Below are positions 8,108-14,266 of a DNA stretch of 14,856 bases, piece by piece. Every line of letters starts with the position of its first letter. The stretch's first letter is position 1. The stretch lies in the NCBI GenBank assembly GCA_946885765.1, contig CAMPHD010000039.1, positions 1 to 14,856 on the forward strand, written 5' to 3'. Below the pieces are notes generated by a model, which had not been told where the DNA came from, did no database searches, and saw only the letters and a list, made by a program, of their open reading frames with translations. The position numbers were made by a program, and so were the translations under genes. This DNA is from an uncultured Thalassospira sp. GTDB lineage: Bacteria > Pseudomonadota > Alphaproteobacteria > Rhodospirillales_A > Thalassospiraceae.

Positions 8108-8578
8108 CTAGACGTTTGAGTCTCGATCTGCCAGCTTGCCCAACAATTGCAGCAGGACATCAAGCGTAATGGCGAGGTTTTTGGGTTCGATATCCACCGT
8201 CAGTTCGCTACGAATATCGGCAAGAATGATCTCAATCTCGGCGGCCTTGTCTTTGCCCAACTCGGTTAGCGCAACCATTTTGGCGCGACGATCAATGGGA
8301 TCGGAAACCCGCGAAATAAGCCCGTCACGCTCCAGCGCATCAATAACACGTACAAGCGACGGCCCCTCGACGCCGATTTCATCGGCAATCAGTCCCTGAC
8401 GCACCGGACCGGCTGCCCGATTGAGAACAATCAAGGGCATCACCATGGTTTGAGACAAGCCATGCGATTGCAAAGTGCGGTCAATCTCGCGCCGCCAGCA
8501 GCGGGCGACACGCATCAGCGTGCTTCCAAGGCTCAGATAAGGGGTGTCGAAATCATTGTTTTCCATGACAGGAAACAT
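8108..8578 (-). CDS. MarR-family transcriptional regulator of the efflux operon
   Basis: The 156-residue protein is a winged helix-turn-helix dimer. The recognition helix region is GPSLVRVIDALERDGLI (72-88), and the wing carries the family signature DPIDRRAKMVALTELG (93-108). The N- and C-terminal helices would form the dimer interface. It is the first gene of the run marR-FUSC-DUF1656-HlyD, and its promoter region contains a palindrome fitting a MarR operator, so I infer autoregulation and repression of the pump, relieved by an aromatic-acid ligand. The ATG at 8578 and an ATG four codons later are both possible starts; neither has a clear Shine-Dalgarno. If the transcript starts near 8600, the leader is only about 20 bases long, which may explain this. 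Confidence 0.9.
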   Translation of the reverse strand: MFPVMENNDFDTPYLSLGSTLMRVARCWRREIDRTLQSHGLSQTMVMPLIVLNRAAGPVRQGLIADEIGVEGPSLVRVIDALERDGLISRVSDPIDRRAKMVALTELGKDKAAEIEIILADIRSELTVDIEPKNLAITLDVLLQLLGKLADRDSNV

Positions 8579-8592
8579 AACAGAAAAATTAA

Positions 8593-8619
8593 ATAGGATT
8601 CTAACTATTATAATCCTAT
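8593..8619. promoter_or_regulatory. Palindromic operator, probable MarR binding site
   Basis: ATAGGATT (8593-8600) and AATCCTAT (8612-8619) form perfect 8-base inverted arms with an 11-base spacer. The palindrome starts 15 bases upstream of the marR start and overlaps the proposed -10 hexamer, the usual location for an autorepressing MarR protein. That this MarR binds it is inferred. Confidence 0.7.
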
Positions 8620-8636
8620 CAGTTATGCACTGTAAG
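8607..8636 (-). promoter_or_regulatory. Candidate sigma-70 promoter of the marR-efflux operon
   Basis: Read on the minus strand, CTTACA (8631-8636) and a perfect TATAAT (8607-8612) are separated by 18 bases. Transcription would start near 8600. The -10 hexamer is inside the palindrome at 8593-8619, so bound repressor would block polymerase. Confidence 0.55.
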
Positions 8637-8707
8637 CATAAATGTCCGCCCGCATGCTCGCGACGAACAATTAATCATTTTATTTCAATTAGTTAAACTT
8701 CCATGAT

Positions 8708-9877
8708 CTATTGCACCTTGCCAAACAAGCCCGACAACAGCAAGCCCGTCACAGGTGGCACGTCGTTCAACGCCCGCCCATTGGACAGGAAAACAATCGT
8801 GACATCCTGTTTCGGAAACCATGAAAACTCTGCGGAATAACCGAAATAAATTCCGTCATGCCCCCAGACCGGCCCCCAGTCGGTATTACCGATCATCATG
8901 CCATAGCCATAGGAACCCTCCCCGGCAAACAGCGTATCGGTCGTCGCCCGTTCCAGCGCGTTCGGGCCGAGCAAAATGCCATCCGCAAATAGAGCCCGCC
9001 CGAACTTCAGAAGGTCTTCTGCGGTTGAAATCACCCCGCCATCGGCCAACTGGTCGCCAACATCAAAATCGGTAACGTCTTCAAGCTTGCCATCACCATT
9101 GGCATCATCAAAGCCGCGGGCCAGATCATCGGGACGCGGATAACGCCCGAACGATGTATTACGCATTTCGGCGGGTTCAAAAATCCGCCGATTGAACACC
9201 GCTTCGATATGGTCGTCTTCGACCTGTTCGATCAAGACCCCCAGCAGGATATAGTTGCTGTTGGACGGGTTATATTGCGTTCCGGGTTTGAAATGCGCTT
9301 CCCGCTCGGCGATTAGAGGCAACAATTCGCGGTTGCGCCATCCGTGCTGCGGATCGCGCCCGACCAGTTCAAAAAAGAACTCGCCATCCAGATAATCGGG
9401 AATGCCCGAACTGTTGCGCAACAGATCACGGATGGTTGCAACTTTGGCATTGGCAATCTTGTCACGGAACTCTGCGGGAAGCCATTTGGCAATCGGGTCA
9501 GCAAGATCGATCCGCTTTTCAGATGCCAATTGCAACACCACCACCGCCGTCATCATCTTGGTCAGCGATCCGATATAGAATTGCTTATCGCTGGTCATGC
9601 CTTTATCGGGATTTACCGATGCATAACCAGTCGCGGCAAAACGCATTTGACCGTCACCATAACCAATGCCGATCACCCCGCCCGGCAGACCGGCCTGTTC
9701 GACATATTGACGCAGAAATTTGACAAGCGGATCGCCCGGTTCTGTTTTTTCCTCGGCATACGCCACTTGCGATGCCGATAATGCGGCGACCAGCACAAAG
9801 AATACCGGCACCCAAAGCCGCCAAAGGCCTGCAATCACGATTTTGTCCCTACAAAACGTCAAATTCGGCGCCAGCAT
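8708..9877 (-). CDS. Exported serine beta-lactamase / D,D-peptidase-like hydrolase (class C / R61 type)
   Basis: The protein has 389 residues from the ATG. A signal peptide ends at about AYA (39-41), so it is probably periplasmic. The penicillin-binding-fold motifs are SLTK (104-107, nucleophile S104 and base K107), the YxN position in PGTQYNPSNSNYILLG (198-213), and HDG (340-342) in place of KTG. In the family a Tyr opens the YxN motif; here it is Pro (P204-S-N206), an unusual change that may alter or remove activity. Residues 258-269 (DANGDGKLEDVT) resemble a calcium-binding DxNxDG loop. The family includes DD-carboxypeptidases, esterases and class C beta-lactamases; I cannot choose among them, and antibiotic hydrolysis is not implied. 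The start is uncertain: GTG at 9838, with AGGGA 7 bases upstream, would shorten the N-terminus by 13 residues and give a cleaner signal peptide. It follows the small acidic gene by 23 bases. Confidence 0.82.
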   Translation of the reverse strand: MLAPNLTFCRDKIVIAGLWRLWVPVFFVLVAALSASQVAYAEEKTEPGDPLVKFLRQYVEQAGLPGGVIGIGYGDGQMRFAATGYASVNPDKGMTSDKQFYIGSLTKMMTAVVVLQLASEKRIDLADPIAKWLPAEFRDKIANAKVATIRDLLRNSSGIPDYLDGEFFFELVGRDPQHGWRNRELLPLIAEREAHFKPGTQYNPSNSNYILLGVLIEQVEDDHIEAVFNRRIFEPAEMRNTSFGRYPRPDDLARGFDDANGDGKLEDVTDFDVGDQLADGGVISTAEDLLKFGRALFADGILLGPNALERATTDTLFAGEGSYGYGMMIGNTDWGPVWGHDGIYFGYSAEFSWFPKQDVTIVFLSNGRALNDVPPVTGLLLSGLFGKVQ

Positions 9878-9900
9878 TGATCAAATTGATTATCGGCTGG

Positions 9901-10233
9901 TTAACCTGTTGATTTATTGATCTTATCGATCCAAGAAGTCAGTGCCTCACGAAATTCCGAAGACGGCACCCAGACAATCTTCTCACCGTGCTCTTCATAA
10001 ACCGGTGCAATTTCACAGATCGCCGGGTCGAACTTCAGGATATAGGCATTCATTGCCATTTCCCAATGGCTTTCGCGTCCATTCATCACATCATCGATAC
10101 GATCCAGAACCGTGCGCGCCCAGTCAGGTGCATTCTGGATATCCATAACAAGGCAGGCAGCGATACGGTCATGCCCTTCATCGCCAACAATCCTGCCCGG
10201 CCAATCGGGCACCATCATTTCACCGCCTGCCAT
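9901..10233 (-). CDS. Small acidic cytoplasmic protein, candidate immunity protein of the adjacent EndoU-like RNase
   Basis: From the ATG at 10233 (GAGG 8 bases upstream; a TTG at 10239 is less well spaced) the product has 110 residues. It has no signal peptide or membrane segment. It is clearly acidic: counting Asp/Glu against Lys/Arg gives a net charge of about minus 10. The central part, GRESHWEMAMNAYILKFD (51-68 counting from the ATG), faintly recalls the W-x-Y-x-L-D pattern of YacL/UPF0231 proteins, but I would not assign the family on that. It starts 22 bases after the stop of the exported EndoU-like gene, the usual place of a cognate immunity gene, and its acidity fits binding to a nuclease. 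The immunity role is inference from position and charge only. Confidence 0.72.
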   Translation of the reverse strand: MAGGEMMVPDWPGRIVGDEGHDRIAACLVMDIQNAPDWARTVLDRIDDVMNGRESHWEMAMNAYILKFDPAICEIAPVYEEHGEKIVWVPSSEFREALTSWIDKINKSTG

Positions 10234-10255
10234 TATCAAGCCTCACATTTCAAGG

Positions 10256-10822
10256 TTAACGCAGCGGAAACGCGGTGTTGATGTTACCGTTACCCAACGT
10301 TGCAAATGCAATATAGAAGCGAGAATTCGCATCATTGCCAATGCAGTATCCCGCACCATTGCCATTTGCCGGTCGATTCATGCCGCACAACGCCCAGCCT
10401 GGCGCCCCCGCAGGACAGGCCTGCACGTTACCATGTGCATAGAGCACAGATTGCTCGACTTCGGCCTGCGTGCAATTATCCGGGAAGATGGTCGAGAATT
10501 TGGAAGGGTTGTTACCGTTGGGGTTCACCAGAGTAACCGTCCCCCCATAAATCCCGTTTCCATTTGGCGGCTGCGTTACAACGAAACTCGCAACAGTAGC
10601 CGGATTTAGGCCGCCGGGCCGCGAATGGAAGCCTTTGGCTCCATTATTGATTTCACCACAAAAGACGTGGTCGGCATTGATCGGGGGATTGGTTGCAGTC
10701 CAATGTGGATTTGCCGGGCATGCAACCTGAGCCATTGCAGGCGCGATATTGAGCATAAACAGCCCGCATACCAGCAGGATCGCGGTTGCAAAAGTTTGGG
10801 AAAGCTTTGAAAGTGTCGTCAC
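10256..10822 (-). CDS. Exported EndoU-like ribonuclease, cysteine-rich
   Basis: The protein has 188 residues. The start is a GTG at 10822 with AGGAGGT 5 bases upstream, an almost ideal ribosome site. Residues 1-31 form a signal peptide with cleavage probably after AMA (29-31). The mature part matches the bacterial EndoU pattern of CdiA-type toxin domains: DHVFCGEINNGAKGFHSRPGG (51-71) with the likely catalytic pair H52 and H66, K108 in SKFSTIFP, and the closing INTAFPL (181-187). EndoU enzymes cut RNA with a His-His-Lys set plus a Ser/Thr and a Tyr near the C-terminus; here the Tyr position appears to be F185. Six cysteines remain after cleavage (C35, C55, C117, C136, C146, C160), enough for three disulfides, consistent with a secreted protein. 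It is stand-alone, without CdiA, Rhs or VgrG delivery regions. A small acidic gene follows at 22 bases. Confidence 0.78.
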   Translation of the reverse strand: MTTLSKLSQTFATAILLVCGLFMLNIAPAMAQVACPANPHWTATNPPINADHVFCGEINNGAKGFHSRPGGLNPATVASFVVTQPPNGNGIYGGTVTLVNPNGNNPSKFSTIFPDNCTQAEVEQSVLYAHGNVQACPAGAPGWALCGMNRPANGNGAGYCIGNDANSRFYIAFATLGNGNINTAFPLR

Positions 10823-10843
10823 AAACGACCTCCTTTGCCTTGT

Positions 10844-10871
10844 CCTATACAGTTCCTACCGCAACCGTCAG
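10844..10871 (-). promoter_or_regulatory. Candidate promoter of the EndoU-like gene
   Basis: On the minus strand CTGACG (10866-10871) and TATAGG (10844-10849) are separated by 16 bases and lie just upstream of the strong ribosome site. Each hexamer matches the housekeeping consensus at four of six positions. Read-through from the ATPase gene 108 bases upstream is the alternative. Confidence 0.3.
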
Positions 10872-10930
10872 GGCCGCGACATACTGCCCGAAACAGACGC
10901 CGCCAACCGTTGCACTGTGAAGCCACGACA

Positions 10931-12307
10931 TTAGAGCTGCGAGAATTCCAGCCCGATCCGAAGTGCCAGGACACTCGCAGGTTCAAAGCGCATCGGCACA
11001 CCACCGATTTTGCCGCCATGCCATTGCGCCTTGGTCAGGACAAATGCCCCAAGTGGCAAGGCATGACTGGTGCGGAAATTGACCAATGCACGGATTTCCT
11101 TGGGCTTGCGAATACCCTCGTCCCGCCACAGGCAATGATAGGCAAAAAGCGGTGTTCCGCTGCGCCGGTCAAGGAAGACAAACGGCACCTCGTAATGACC
11201 CCAGCGTGCGTAATAAAGGCTTTCAAGCCCGACACTCGACGTCAGAAACTGGGTCTGGATCGCGGTTTCCGCCAACCGGGTAATTGTCGCACTATCCGCA
11301 GCCTTGGCGCCGATCAGACCGGTCCGAAGCCCCGGATGGATCAAATGCACCTTGAACGCCACCGCGCGCTGGAATGGCTTGGCGTCCTGATCGACACGTT
11401 CCAGCCTGCGCACCAGCCACGCACTTTCAAGATATTCAAGATAACGGCGCAGCGTATTTTTGGCGATATCCAGCTCCCGCGCCAGTGTCTCAATCGAGAA
11501 TTCCGCACCGGTGTTATAAGCCAGCAACACAAACAAACGGTGCAAATCCGACGGGCTTGAAATGCCATGTAATCCCGGAAGATCCGAATGAAGCGACCGA
11601 TGGATCGATCCTGCCTCGCCATCACGATCATGGAATCCACCTTCATTGATGTAGGCCTCGAACAGATCGTTAAGCTCGATCAGACCATCGGGAATATCGG
11701 CGGTATACCGACCGACATTCGGCGTTTGTGGCAAGACTTCTGACGGCGCAACACCACGCTGTTCAAGATATTCGGCAAAACTGAAGGGCGGTAAAAACAG
11801 GCTTTGAATATGGCCAAGCGCATCTGGCTTTGGTGCCAGCGCACTGACCGCGACCACGCGCAACATCGGATCAGCGACCAGCAGTTTCGCGATCCGGTCT
11901 TCCCAGTCACGCTGATAGGAAACCTCGTCGATAAACAGCCAAAGTGGATGATCTGCCGATATGCCCCGCATGGAACGCAGAAGCTTTGGCAATCGTGGCA
12001 AATCGATTTCAAGGAACAAAGGATGTTCAAGCGAGATATAACAAACATGACGTCGTGGCGTATCGGCATTGAGCAATTCAGCCACGGCCTGACGCAGCAT
12101 GACGGTTTTACCAACCCCGCGCGGCCCGGTTAAAACAACGGCCTTTGATCCGTCATTCTTTTCAATCGCCGTCCAGAACCGTTTGAAAAAGGCGCGTTGC
12201 GGAAGATCATGAACCAGATCGTCGGTGATGCCATCCCACCATGGATTATCAAGCATCAGCCGGTGCAGGAAATCCTGCTCGCCCGGATGTTCAATCATGG
12301 TCGCCAT
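10931..12307 (-). CDS. AAA_14 / DUF4143-type ATPase with C-terminal degenerate nuclease-like domain
   Basis: From the ATG at 12307 (a GGGGTG run just upstream; a GTG two codons earlier is possible) the product has 458 residues. The N-terminal P-loop domain has Walker A GPRGVGKT (61-68), Walker B WLFIDEVS (123-130), a sensor-like strand VVAVSALA (151-158), and the family block LPPFSFAEYLEQRG (172-185), cognate to the L-PLSF-EYL motif. A winged-helix region follows (about 262-302, FSIETLARELDIAKNTLRRYL). The C-terminal part (about 345-430) aligns in layout with the DUF4143 PD-(D/E)xK-like domain, but the expected EVDF reads EVPF (373-376) and the usual EvK strand reads FAYHCLW (388-394), so nuclease residues seem lost. 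Family members are widespread and mostly uncharacterised; some occur near toxin or mobile genes. It is probably cytosolic and its role is unknown. Confidence 0.85.
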   Translation of the reverse strand: MATMIEHPGEQDFLHRLMLDNPWWDGITDDLVHDLPQRAFFKRFWTAIEKNDGSKAVVLTGPRGVGKTVMLRQAVAELLNADTPRRHVCYISLEHPLFLEIDLPRLPKLLRSMRGISADHPLWLFIDEVSYQRDWEDRIAKLLVADPMLRVVAVSALAPKPDALGHIQSLFLPPFSFAEYLEQRGVAPSEVLPQTPNVGRYTADIPDGLIELNDLFEAYINEGGFHDRDGEAGSIHRSLHSDLPGLHGISSPSDLHRLFVLLAYNTGAEFSIETLARELDIAKNTLRRYLEYLESAWLVRRLERVDQDAKPFQRAVAFKVHLIHPGLRTGLIGAKAADSATITRLAETAIQTQFLTSSVGLESLYYARWGHYEVPFVFLDRRSGTPLFAYHCLWRDEGIRKPKEIRALVNFRTSHALPLGAFVLTKAQWHGGKIGGVPMRFEPASVLALRIGLEFSQL

Positions 12308-12443
12308 TATCACCCCACCCCGTTTTCCGGCATGCCCATCGCACGTTCGGCTTCAGGATAACCCGAAAAACCTTTAAATTAGGTATAGTGATAAACGCTA
12401 TTTCGATGGTTTTCAGCAAATACTTGCGATCACACCCAAATCC
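12308..12443. promoter_or_regulatory. Upstream region of the ATPase gene
   Basis: About 136 bases lie between the ATPase start and the psp terminator. The middle (about 12374-12405) is AT-rich and holds an imperfect palindrome, ATAGTG/CGCTAT around ATAAA, near 12384-12400, which could be an operator or part of the promoter. I cannot fix the hexamers. Confidence 0.3.
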
Positions 12444-12474
12444 AAAAAAACCGGGCCTGCAAAACAGGCCCGGT
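12444..12474 (-). terminator. Strong intrinsic terminator of the pspABC operon
   Basis: ACCGGGCCTG (12450-12459) and CAGGCCCGGT (12465-12474) form a perfect 10-base stem with a 5-base loop. Read on the minus strand it is followed by seven T (12444-12450). It lies 77 bases after the pspC stop and insulates the ATPase gene from psp read-through. Confidence 0.92.
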
Positions 12475-12550
12475 CAGGAGGCAGTGCTGAATGTTATGCG
12501 GTATCACTGCAAGGCAGGGGGGATTGATAACGGCATCATCACAGCATGCG
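12475..12550. other. 3' untranslated stretch of the pspABC transcript
   Basis: These 76 bases between the pspC stop and the terminator contain no ORF or motif that I can support. Confidence 0.4.
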
Positions 12551-13129
12551 TTACGCTTTATCGTTGGGGGAGGATGAAGCGTCGTCAGCTTTACCATCGG
12601 CATCATTCTTGCCGCTGGTATCGTCCTTTTTCATCTTTTCAAGCTCGGAGGCGAGCCGGTAATCGCCAGAGGCTACATAGCCCTCCATCGAACCGGTCCG
12701 ACGTTCGAGATCATCGAATTTCTCGCGGAGTTCATCCATCCAGGGTTCTTCAAAATCCACCCCCATGGTCGGACGTTCCTCTGTCGCATCGGCATGTGTG
12801 GCTGACGCGTTATATGAACCCGGGCGACCTGCCCCGCGCAGCTTCCCGCGCAGACCATCAAACCATTCCGGATGATGCACATAGGCCCATGCAAGGACAA
12901 ATAGCAGAACCCCGACAGGGAAGCTGAAAATCAGGATCAGGATAAAGGCAATCAGCACACCTTTGCGCGGGATGCCGAACTTTTCCGCGATCCCACGGGT
13001 CGTACGGCCAATTACGCCATGGCAGTCCTTGCCGTCCCGATCATGACGCCGGAAACGACACCCGCCATGACGATGTTTCTTGTGACCGCGCTGATAACCG
13101 GCACCGGCAGCAGCTTGCTGTGCAGTCAT
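12551..13129 (-). CDS. pspC: PspC, phage shock envelope-stress membrane protein
   Basis: I start it at the ATG at 13129, which overlaps the pspB stop (ATGA) and has GGAGG 8 bases upstream. A start five codons earlier, inside pspB, is possible. The product has 192 residues. The PspC domain covers about 36-90: CHGVIGRTTRGIAEKFGI (36-53) followed by a membrane segment VLIAFILILIFSFPVGVLLFVLAW (58-81). With PspB it acts in the inner membrane as sensor and relay, drawing PspA away from PspF under stress. Two features are unusual. The N-terminus (about 15-37) is crowded with His, Arg, Lys and two Cys, and after the domain there is a long hydrophilic tail of about 100 residues with a charged helix (131-168) and a low-complexity Asp/Lys/Ser end. 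It is the last gene before the terminator. Confidence 0.93.
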   Translation of the reverse strand: MTAQQAAAGAGYQRGHKKHRHGGCRFRRHDRDGKDCHGVIGRTTRGIAEKFGIPRKGVLIAFILILIFSFPVGVLLFVLAWAYVHHPEWFDGLRGKLRGAGRPGSYNASATHADATEERPTMGVDFEEPWMDELREKFDDLERRTGSMEGYVASGDYRLASELEKMKKDDTSGKNDADGKADDASSSPNDKA

Positions 13130-13374
13130 ATCCTGTTCCTCCATTCGACAACCTCGGCATCCAACAGGCGTTCAAGTGTTTCTACGCGATTTTCAAGACG
13201 TTCTGCCCGGCCTTTCAGCATGGCGATGATTTCCTTTTCCTTCGCCACCTGCTCCGGACTGGATTTTTGCTGTTCGGCTTTCATCCGTTTCCACAGTGTT
13301 ATGTAGTGAAACACAACCCATACCGGGCCGACAACGACAACAAACACAATTAACGGTACAGCAATCGCCCACAT
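13126..13374 (-). CDS. pspB: PspB, phage shock membrane protein
   Basis: The 82-residue protein has a single N-terminal membrane segment (about 3-24, rich in Val), then HYITLWKRMK and an amphipathic helix or coiled coil (about 38-75, ERLENRVETLERLLD at 58-72) in the cytoplasm. This size and layout are characteristic of PspB, which works with PspC as positive regulator of the psp response. The stop overlaps the pspC start, and the gene begins 56 bases after the pspA stop. The ribosome site is weak, so expression may depend on coupling or stress-induced transcript levels. Confidence 0.93.
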   Translation of the reverse strand: MWAIAVPLIVFVVVVGPVWVVFHYITLWKRMKAEQQKSSPEQVAKEKEIIAMLKGRAERLENRVETLERLLDAEVVEWRNRI

Positions 13375-13430
13375 CTCAATCAGCTCAACCTTTGTTGCAG
13401 CTTATCGCATCGAAACACGCGAACCGCTGA

Positions 13431-14096
13431 TTATTTGTCTTTTTTGACCCGCGCCTTCAGCTCTTTCAGATCGTCCTCGATCCCGAGCTCGGCCTCAAGA
13501 TCCTCAAACTGCTCTTCAAGGCTCTGACCACGACCAAGGTCCCAGGAGTCCGCACCGGCTTCAAGCTCGTCAATACGACGCTCCATCTGCTCATAGCGCA
13601 GAAGCGCCTCATCAATCTGGCCGGAATGCAGCTTTTCACGCATCTTGACACGCTTTTCCGCGGTCTGCATGCGGATTTCAACCGCACGCTGCTTGCCCTT
13701 GGCTTCGTTGAGCTTGTTCTGAAGCTTGTTCAGGTCATCATCGAACTTGCCAAGCGTTTCCTCGATCACGGCAAGTTCACGCTCCAGCACAAGGCTCTGG
13801 TCGGCCAGACGACGGCGCGCCATCAGCGCACCCTTGGCCAGATCATCACGGCCTTTGGAAATGGCAAATTCTGCTTTGCCTTCCCATTCAAGCTGACCGT
13901 CATGAAGCTTCTTGAGCTTGCGCTCGACTTCCTTCTTGTCGGCGATCGCCTTGACGGCAGCGGAACGAACTTCGACCAGGGTATCTTCCATTTCCTGGAT
14001 CATCAATCGAACCATTTTCTCTGGATCTTCGGCACGATCCAAGAGCGAGTTGATATTGGCATTTACGATATCGGACAAACGCGAGAACACGCCCAT
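13431..14096 (-). CDS. pspA: PspA, phage shock protein A (IM30/ESCRT-III family)
   Basis: The 221-residue protein is almost wholly helical. The N-terminal amphipathic helix (about 2-20, GVFSRLSDIVNANINSLLD) binds stressed membranes, and the family block AEDPEKMVRLMIQEMED (22-38) follows. Long coiled-coil helices run to about 155, and a final helix holds EEQFEDLEAELG (193-204). The length is the usual one for PspA. Family knowledge: it binds PspF through the AAA+ domain and holds it inactive, and under membrane stress it oligomerises on the inner membrane to limit proton leakage. AAGGAG lies about 7 bases upstream of the ATG. It is the first gene of pspABC, downstream of a sigma-54 promoter and divergent from pspF. 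Confidence 0.96.
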   Translation of the reverse strand: MGVFSRLSDIVNANINSLLDRAEDPEKMVRLMIQEMEDTLVEVRSAAVKAIADKKEVERKLKKLHDGQLEWEGKAEFAISKGRDDLAKGALMARRRLADQSLVLERELAVIEETLGKFDDDLNKLQNKLNEAKGKQRAVEIRMQTAEKRVKMREKLHSGQIDEALLRYEQMERRIDELEAGADSWDLGRGQSLEEQFEDLEAELGIEDDLKELKARVKKDK

Positions 14097-14148
14097 TGTC
14101 TGATCTCCTTAAGAATACGGGGGACGCAAAAAATTCTGATCCAACTAT

Positions 14149-14164
14149 TGCAGGCAGCGTGCCA
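14149..14164 (-). promoter_or_regulatory. Sigma-54 (RpoN) promoter of pspABC
   Basis: On the minus strand the sequence reads TGGCACGCTGCCTGCA. The -24 GG and -12 GC are exactly 10 bases apart and the -24 element TGGCACG is perfect; in the -12 element only one base differs from TTGCA. Transcription would start near 14138, about 40 bases before pspA. Finding it next to PspF, a sigma-54 activator, makes the call secure. Confidence 0.93.
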
Positions 14165-14181
14165 GTTTTAATTTTCAATAA

Positions 14182-14194
14182 AATCAATAACTTA
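14182..14194 (+). promoter_or_regulatory. IHF binding site match in the pspA-pspF gap
   Basis: AATCAATAACTTA fits the IHF consensus WATCAANNNNTTR at every defined position. It lies at about -44 to -56 from the predicted pspA transcript start, between the sigma-54 promoter and the upstream repeats. Bending by IHF there would bring enhancer-bound PspF to the polymerase, as is known for E. coli pspA. Confidence 0.7.
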
Positions 14195-14221
14195 TCTGTT
14201 TACCATCGTTTGGGAGTTATA

Positions 14222-14265
14222 TTTTTCGCGACTTCAATTTCATTTTTCGATAACGTTTTTCGCGA
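14222..14265 (+). repeat. Repeated TTTTTCG(CG)A elements, candidate PspF enhancer sites
   Basis: TTTTTCGCGA occurs at 14222-14231 and again at 14256-14265, with a partial copy TTTTTCGA at 14243-14250. The starts are 21 and 13 bases apart. Relative to the predicted pspA start they span about -84 to -127, close to where the E. coli enhancer sites for PspF lie. They also sit immediately before pspF, so binding could repress pspF itself. Their function is inferred from position. Confidence 0.5.
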
Positions 14266-14266
14266 A

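Noticed and set aside
8640..8707. Possible terminator after the beta-lactamase-like gene in AT-rich DNA.
   Set aside because: Inspection found only 4-base complementary ends and no GC-rich stem with a T-run, so no terminator is claimed.
10835..11560. Long plus-strand open frame of 241 codons.
   Set aside because: It lies opposite the ATPase gene, and the protein has no recognisable pattern; it is an antisense shadow.
12310..12378. A short open frame on the minus strand just upstream of the ATPase gene, ending in a TGA that overlaps the candidate GTG start.
   Set aside because: Its only ATG starts give 7-9 codons with no ribosome site. The upstream open part has no start codon, so I cannot support a gene or leader peptide.
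12241..12927. Plus-strand open frame of 228 codons across the psp terminator.
   Set aside because: It reads through a strong intrinsic terminator and antisense to pspC and the ATPase, with unstructured composition; a shadow.
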